Position numbers and translations under genes: made by a program
Assembly: GCA_947632525.1 (NCBI GenBank)
Contig: CANRPQ010000033.1
Location: 1-11,508 of the forward strand
Direction of reading: 5' to 3'
Source: an uncultured Clostridia bacterium
Lineage (GTDB): Bacteria; Bacillota; Clostridia; TANB77; CAG-508
Length of the DNA: 11,508 nucleotides
The notes under the pieces: generated by a model
What the model was told of the DNA's origin: nothing
Databases searched by the model: none
What the model saw: the letters and a program-made list of their open reading frames with translations, nothing else
Shown: piece after piece, positions 7,379-11,508 of the stretch
Layout: each line of letters starts with the position of its first letter
Position numbering within the stretch: position 1 is the stretch's first letter

Positions 7379-8860
7379 TTAAGGCTTTAGGGGTTGGGTT
7401 TCCTGATCTACAGGTTGTCCACCGCTACTAACAGCGCCGCTACCGGGTAACTGAGGCTCCGATACATCATTTGATGTATTTTCTTCTGTTTCTGTACTCA
7501 ACAGGTTTATATAAATGGTGGAACGGGAACCGAAGCCGCTGAGGCTGTAGTTGAGGTCCGGAGTGCCGCTGCCGCGGAAAGAAGCTGAACTGGTAGAACT
7601 GTTAGAGCTGTAGTAGCCACCATGAACGACATGACCGTAGGTGTTGAAGGCTTCAAGGGTCCAGTCCCATGCATTTCCTGCTAGGTCATATATATGATTC
7701 TTTTGCCATTTTGTTTTAAATCCTGATGTTTTAACAATTCTATCATAATTTCCCCAACTGCTTGAATTTGTTAATAAATCGTAGTTTGGAGTTCCACCTT
7801 CTTTTGGATTTGTTTGTGCTATCCATTCTAGTGTTCTATCAAACTGACATCCCCATATCATACTACTTGTTACATTGTTATTTTCTTTTCTTATATTTTT
7901 ACTTTCTTGATATTGATAATACCAATTTGCATTTCCTACTTCTGATCCTTTTTGTACTACTGGGGCATGTTCTTTATCTTCATTTGATAGATTTCCTGTC
8001 TCATATCTTCCTATATAAAATCCACCATACTTTTTTACACTTTCTATCATACTATCAAATTCTTTTTGTAATAGTGCCTTAAATTCGTCTGCTGTTTTAG
8101 TTGTTAAATCTGTTATTATATTTAAATTTTCTACTTTTGCATCATAGTTTGACCCCGTTGTACCTGTACTTCCTGTTACTACGTCTGGCTCACGGTGGCT
8201 ACTATATCCTTCTGTACTTTCTATCGTCATAACACCATTTTCTTCAGACCAATTAAGATTTTCTTTTCCGCTTGAAGTAAATTCATATAATTTACCATGT
8301 TGTTTTCCTTCGCTATCTACTCCATACATTTCTTTTAATTGTTCACTACTTACTGGTACCCATACAAATTGGTTGCCTTTTTTGTTCTCTCCGTTTACTG
8401 ATATTTCTGCATTATCTAATGTGTCTTCTGCTAAGTCAGATATTACTAACCCACTTTTTACGGTGTTTTGTTTGTCTTCACCTTCGCCTTCGCCATCTTT
8501 TACTACGCAATATCCACCTGGAACTGGTACTGGCTTATCTGAAGTTTCATCTGTATAGTTTGCATATTTTGTCTTTATATTCTTGTCTACAATTTCACCT
8601 TTATTTTTAATTGTAGGTGCTTCTCCTAATGATACTCCTAACTCTTCTACTAGATTTGCTAGTTCTTTTTCTGTATCTGTATGTGATTTATCTACTGACT
8701 CTGCTGCTTCTCTTGCTTTGTTTATTATTCCACTGTCGTTGAAAATTATAGTTATTGTTATTCCTGCTAAGATTAGCAAAACCACGATTGTTACTACTAG
8801 TGCTACTAGTGTAATACCGCTTGATTTTTTACTTTTATTTAAATAACTTTTTAAATTCAT
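7379..8860 (-). CDS. Prepilin-like surface protein with a C-terminal FGE-like/C-type-lectin domain; candidate DGR target
   Basis: The 493-residue protein starts with a prepilin-type segment: a basic leader ending in G15, then ITLVALVV and a hydrophobic helix to about residue 40. Position +5 of the mature protein is alanine (A20), not the usual glutamate. A charged helix (about 45-75) and a linker follow. The FGE-sulfatase-like domain spans about 115-452, with landmarks QFVWVPV (164-170), GGFYIGRYETG (279-289), MIWGCQFDRTLEWI (334-347) and IYDLAGNAWDWTLEA (390-404). Related folds serve as ligand-binding domains in DGR target proteins. Residues 405-450 look like a DGR variable region, rich in Y, S, N, G and F on C-ending codons. 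A Pro/Gly/Ser-rich tail (453-493) is unusual. The start has GAGGAG 8 bases before ATG. It is probably membrane- or pilus-bound and displayed outside. No assembly genes are nearby. Confidence 0.85.
   Translation of the reverse strand: MNLKSYLNKSKKSSGITLVALVVTIVVLLILAGITITIIFNDSGIINKAREAAESVDKSHTDTEKELANLVEELGVSLGEAPTIKNKGEIVDKNIKTKYANYTDETSDKPVPVPGGYCVVKDGEGEGEDKQNTVKSGLVISDLAEDTLDNAEISVNGENKKGNQFVWVPVSSEQLKEMYGVDSEGKQHGKLYEFTSSGKENLNWSEENGVMTIESTEGYSSHREPDVVTGSTGTTGSNYDAKVENLNIITDLTTKTADEFKALLQKEFDSMIESVKKYGGFYIGRYETGNLSNEDKEHAPVVQKGSEVGNANWYYQYQESKNIRKENNNVTSSMIWGCQFDRTLEWIAQTNPKEGGTPNYDLLTNSSSWGNYDRIVKTSGFKTKWQKNHIYDLAGNAWDWTLEAFNTYGHVVHGGYYSSNSSTSSASFRGSGTPDLNYSLSGFGSRSTIYINLLSTETEENTSNDVSEPQLPGSGAVSSGGQPVDQETQPLKP
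7511..7648 (-). other. Candidate DGR variable region in the lectin domain
   Basis: Codons 405-450 run from after DWTLEA to TIYI, the place where variable regions end in FGE-like DGR targets. In codons 405-449, 43 of 45 end in C or T and 28 end in C; the exceptions are one TCA and one CCG. That pattern fits AAC/AAT template codons changed at their first two bases (TAC, AGC, GGC, TTC, CTC, GAC, ACC). By hand count 7501-7680 is about 53% GC, against about 32% for the next 180 bases of the same gene (7681-7860). The matching template repeat and reverse transcriptase are not in this window. Confidence 0.6.
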
Positions 8861-8923
8861 TTAAATTTCTCCTCTCATCTTTAGTTTACCCATATTTATA
8901 TTTTTCACACAAAATGAGTGTTG

Positions 8924-8956
8924 ATTATATAAATTTAATTTTAAAATTTATATAAT
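8924..8956 (-). promoter_or_regulatory. Hairpin at the 5' end of the prepilin/lectin mRNA
   Basis: A perfect 13-bp stem (8924-8936 with 8944-8956) encloses a 7-base loop. Transcription from the promoter above should begin near 8958, so this hairpin would form at the very 5' end of the mRNA, about 64 bases ahead of the start codon. Hairpins in this position often protect mRNA from decay. All stem pairs are A-T, so its stability is modest. Confidence 0.5.
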
Positions 8957-8964
8957 TTAAATGA

Positions 8965-8994
8965 ATTATATACAAACATGACATTAAATGTCAA
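8965..8994 (-). promoter_or_regulatory. Promoter with overlapping palindromic operator, prepilin/lectin gene
   Basis: On the minus strand a perfect -35 TTGACA (8989-8994) and a perfect -10 TATAAT (8965-8970) are 18 bases apart. A perfect palindrome, TGACAT-TAA-ATGTCA (8979-8993), covers most of the -35 and part of the spacer, a typical place for a repressor site. The regulator is unknown. No c-di-GMP riboswitch is seen in the leader. Confidence 0.7.
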
Positions 8995-9021
8995 TATATA
9001 TTTTAAAAATACAAATGAATT

Positions 9022-11031
9022 TTAAAAAAGGATTTTAGCTTTTTCCTTTTCTTTTACTATTTGGCAAATCAAGTCTGCTGATTTTTCAACTCCTAGTGCA
9101 TCACTATTAATACAAATATCATAATTACTATAGTCTTTCCATTCATTTTCTGTATAGTATTTATAATGATTTGCTCTTAATTTATCAATTCTAGTTATTT
9201 CCTTTTTTGCTGTTGTTTCATTTAATCCATAGATTTCTATTGCCCTTTTTACTTTATCTTTCATATCACTATAGATAAATATTTTTAATACATCTTTTCT
9301 CTCTTTTAATACAAAGTCAGCACATCTACCAATAATAACACAAGATTGTTCGTCAGCTAATTTTTTAATTATCTCGCTTTCTTTCACAAATAATTCGTCG
9401 CCATTATTTAATCCAAAGTAATAACCATTGCTAAAATTTGCTAATGTATTTCTTTGTTGTTCATTGCTTTCAATAAACTCTTCAGATAGTCCTGTTTCTT
9501 CAGCTACTTTTTCAATAAGGTCTTTATCATAAAATTTTATTCCTAATTTATCTGCAATTAATCTTCCAACATATCTTCCACCAGAACCATACTCCCTTGC
9601 AATTGTAATAACAATATGTTTATCTACTTTACTTTGTGTACTTGTATCATCTATTAAAGCTTCACTTTTAGACTTTCTTTTTCCAATATGAGTAATTTCT
9701 ATAATTAACAATGTTCCAGCAATTACAAATGCAAGTCCATCTGCAACTGGTCCTGAATATAGCAATCCATTAAGGCCAAATATTTTGCCTAAAACTATCA
9801 TAGCAGGTATTAAAAACAATATTTGTCTAGATAGTGATAATATTGCACTTTTAACGCTTTTTCCAATTGCTTGAAAGAATATACCTGCTGGAATTTGAAT
9901 ACCATTGCATATACATAGTAATAAATATGTTCTAAATGCTAAGCAAGCAAATTCCATATAGTTTTCATCACCGCTACCAAATATTGAAATTAATTTTTCT
10001 GGTATTGTTTGGAATAAAATAAATGCAATTGTACTAATAATGACACTACATCCCAACACCATTTTTAATGTTTTCTTTACTCTATCATATTTTTCTGCAC
10101 CATAATTATATCCAATAATTGGTTGTGCTCCTGTTGAAAGACCAATAATTATACTATTTAGTATTTGACTAATTTTCATTACTATTCCAAACACTGTTAT
10201 TGGTATTTCTGCACCGAATTTTGTATCTAAACCATATTTGCCAAATAAATTATTTTCAATTGCCATAACAATTACAAAGCTCATTTGAGTTATAAAGCTA
10301 CTAATACCTAATGTAGATACTTTCTTTGCCACAGCAGGTTTTAGTTTAAATGTTTCCTTATCTAGTTTAATGGATTTAAATTTTCTAATATATAAAACAT
10401 TCATTGTAAATGTAAATATTTGACTTAGTATAGTTGCAATGGCTGCACCTTGTACTCCCATATGAAATACAAATATAAAAATTGGGTCTAAAATAATATT
10501 TAGTATTGCGCCTGTAACCATTGATGTCATTGCATATTTAGGGTTTCCGTCAGCTCTAATGATAGAGTTTAGTGTTGTACCTATCATCATAAATGGTAAT
10601 CCTATTGCAATAATAAATCCATAATTTTGTGCATATTCTCTTAGATTATCTGTACATCCAAAAACATTTAATAATTGTGGTAAAAATACTAAAGTAATAA
10701 TACATAAAATAGTAGATATTATAACAGCTACTATTATTCCGTTTGCTACTCCCTTAGCTGCCTTATCTTTTTTCTTTTCTCCTAATTTTAGGCTTAAATA
10801 AGCAGATGAGCCGTCCCCAAACATTAAAGCAAATGCTAAGCATATAATAGTTATTGGAAATACTACATTAGTGGCTCCATTTCCTAAGTAACCAACACCC
10901 CAACCTATAAATATTTGGTCTACAATGTTATACAATGAGTTAACCAATAAAGATATAATGCAAGGAATTGAAAATTTCCTAATTAATTTTCCTATTTTTT
11001 CTGTTCCTAATATGTTCTCTTCCTTTTCCAT
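9022..11031 (-). CDS. MATE-family transporter fused to a cytidylate-kinase-like domain
   Basis: Residues 1-450 form a full-length MATE efflux protein with about twelve membrane segments, starting NILGTEKIGKLIRKFSIPCI and containing NSLYNIVDQIFIG (31-43), DPIFIF (182-187) and TGAQPIIGYNYGA (300-312). A charged linker (about 451-470) leads to a soluble domain at about 472-662 of the cytidylate-kinase-like family. Its landmarks are the P-loop-like AREYGSGGRYVG (478-489), a YDKDLI block (501-506) and VIIGRCADFVL (565-575). The two parts are in one frame with no break, so this is a true fusion. MATE proteins export cationic drugs or metabolites using ion gradients; the kinase part would be cytoplasmic and may bind or phosphorylate a nucleotide-like ligand. 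Whether it is active is unknown. AGGAGG lies 5 bases before ATG. No clear promoter or terminator was found for it. Confidence 0.88.
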   Translation of the reverse strand: MEKEENILGTEKIGKLIRKFSIPCIISLLVNSLYNIVDQIFIGWGVGYLGNGATNVVFPITIICLAFALMFGDGSSAYLSLKLGEKKKDKAAKGVANGIIVAVIISTILCIITLVFLPQLLNVFGCTDNLREYAQNYGFIIAIGLPFMMIGTTLNSIIRADGNPKYAMTSMVTGAILNIILDPIFIFVFHMGVQGAAIATILSQIFTFTMNVLYIRKFKSIKLDKETFKLKPAVAKKVSTLGISSFITQMSFVIVMAIENNLFGKYGLDTKFGAEIPITVFGIVMKISQILNSIIIGLSTGAQPIIGYNYGAEKYDRVKKTLKMVLGCSVIISTIAFILFQTIPEKLISIFGSGDENYMEFACLAFRTYLLLCICNGIQIPAGIFFQAIGKSVKSAILSLSRQILFLIPAMIVLGKIFGLNGLLYSGPVADGLAFVIAGTLLIIEITHIGKRKSKSEALIDDTSTQSKVDKHIVITIAREYGSGGRYVGRLIADKLGIKFYDKDLIEKVAEETGLSEEFIESNEQQRNTLANFSNGYYFGLNNGDELFVKESEIIKKLADEQSCVIIGRCADFVLKERKDVLKIFIYSDMKDKVKRAIEIYGLNETTAKKEITRIDKLRANHYKYYTENEWKDYSNYDICINSDALGVEKSADLICQIVKEKEKAKILF

Positions 11032-11090
11032 ATATTCCTCCTATTTTAATAAATATTCCTGTTTAATTTATTTTGTTATTAATAATTTTG

Positions 11091-11120
11091 CACACAAAAA
11101 ACACCTTTTTAGGTGTTTTT
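11091..11120 (-). terminator. Intrinsic terminator after rpmF
   Basis: A perfect 10-bp stem (11097-11106 with 11111-11120) has a 4-base loop. On the minus strand its outer arm is a run of T that continues past the stem. It lies about 78 bases below the rpmF stop and about 60 above the transporter start, so it separates the two genes. The plus strand also shows a T run after the stem, so it could stop transcription in both directions. Confidence 0.8.
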
Positions 11121-11197
11121 GCTACATTACAATCAATTAATAATCTTCATTTTGCAAATTTAAATTATATTATATATATAATATTAGATATTGCTTA

Positions 11198-11380
11198 TTA
11201 TTCTTCAGATTTTGCAACTACTTCTTTTCCATTATAGTATCCACAATTTGGGCATACTCTATGTTGTAGTACTTTTTCGTGACAATGTGGACAATCAACT
11301 AGATTTTGATTTTCTAATTTCCATGTTGATCTTTTTAAATGAGTTCTTGCTTTTGACCATCTTCTTTTTGGTTGTGCCAT
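11198..11380 (-). CDS. rpmF: 50S ribosomal protein L32, zinc-ribbon form
   Basis: This 60-residue protein is a component of the large ribosomal subunit. It begins with the family's signature MAQPKRRWSKART and has CPHC at 30-33 and CPNC at 43-46, the four-cysteine zinc ribbon. Many Firmicutes carry a second, cysteine-free L32 used when zinc is scarce; this is the zinc-binding version. The length is normal. GGGAGG lies 8 bases before the ATG. It has its own strong promoter (11456-11484) and a terminator (11091-11120), so it looks like a single-gene unit. In many Firmicutes rpmF follows a DUF177 (yceD-like) gene; here only about 24 bases lie above the promoter in the window, so that neighbour cannot be judged. 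Confidence 0.97.
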   Translation of the reverse strand: MAQPKRRWSKARTHLKRSTWKLENQNLVDCPHCHEKVLQHRVCPNCGYYNGKEVVAKSEE

Positions 11381-11455
11381 TTTTATTCCCTCCCTTAACT
11401 GTTCATACGTAATCTATGTTTTAATATTTATTATCTAAAATTTTCGTACTATAAA

Positions 11456-11484
11456 ATTATACTAGTTTTTAATAACTTTGTCAA
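11456..11484 (-). promoter_or_regulatory. Promoter of rpmF
   Basis: On the minus strand a perfect -35 TTGACA (11479-11484) and a perfect -10 TATAAT (11456-11461) are separated by 17 bases, as expected for a ribosomal protein gene. The leader to the start codon is about 70 bases and shows no obvious structure. Confidence 0.85.
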
Positions 11485-11508
11485 CAGTTTAACAAAAATT
11501 CCAGTGAA

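Noticed and set aside
7381..7460. LPGSG near the end of the prepilin/lectin protein as a sortase signal
   Set aside because: No hydrophobic segment or basic end follows it, and the sequence does not fit LPxTG.
7646..8520. The C-terminal domain as a true formylglycine-generating enzyme
   Set aside because: The protein is a surface-type fusion, the conserved catalytic cysteine pattern is not evident, and no sulfatase gene is near; a ligand-binding fold is more likely.

Overview
The window looks like chromosomal DNA from a low-GC Gram-positive bacterium of the Clostridia type. The grounds are AT-rich intergenic DNA, strong AGGAGG-type ribosome binding sites, sigma-A-like TTGACA/TATAAT promoters and the protein families present. 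This is an inference; nothing here fixes the genus. All nine genes I accept lie on the minus strand, so transcription runs from high to low coordinates.

In transcription order, from the right: rpmF (ribosomal protein L32) has its own near-consensus promoter and terminator. It is followed by a 669-residue fusion of a MATE-family transporter with a cytidylate-kinase-like domain. Next is a 493-residue surface protein with a prepilin-like N-terminus and a C-terminal formylglycine-generating-enzyme-like (C-type-lectin) fold. The last part of that fold has the hallmarks of the variable region of a diversity-generating retroelement (DGR). Its promoter carries an operator-like palindrome and its leader begins with a long hairpin.

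After this gene come about 710 bases without a gene. They hold two terminator-like hairpins, a 16-bp direct repeat, further inverted repeats and a short degenerate copy of the end of the variable region. A near-perfect promoter then drives a tightly packed operon: asparagine synthetase (asnB-like), a DUF362 protein, a metallo-beta-lactamase-fold hydrolase and a CapA-like metallophosphatase. Downstream are a ZIP-family metal transporter, whose start region lies in a long palindrome covering the ribosome binding site, and a small two-membrane-segment protein of unknown function.

The most interesting element is the prepilin/lectin gene. It would display a hypervariable binding domain on the cell surface. 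The reverse transcriptase and template repeat that a DGR needs are not in this window, so an active system is inferred, not shown.
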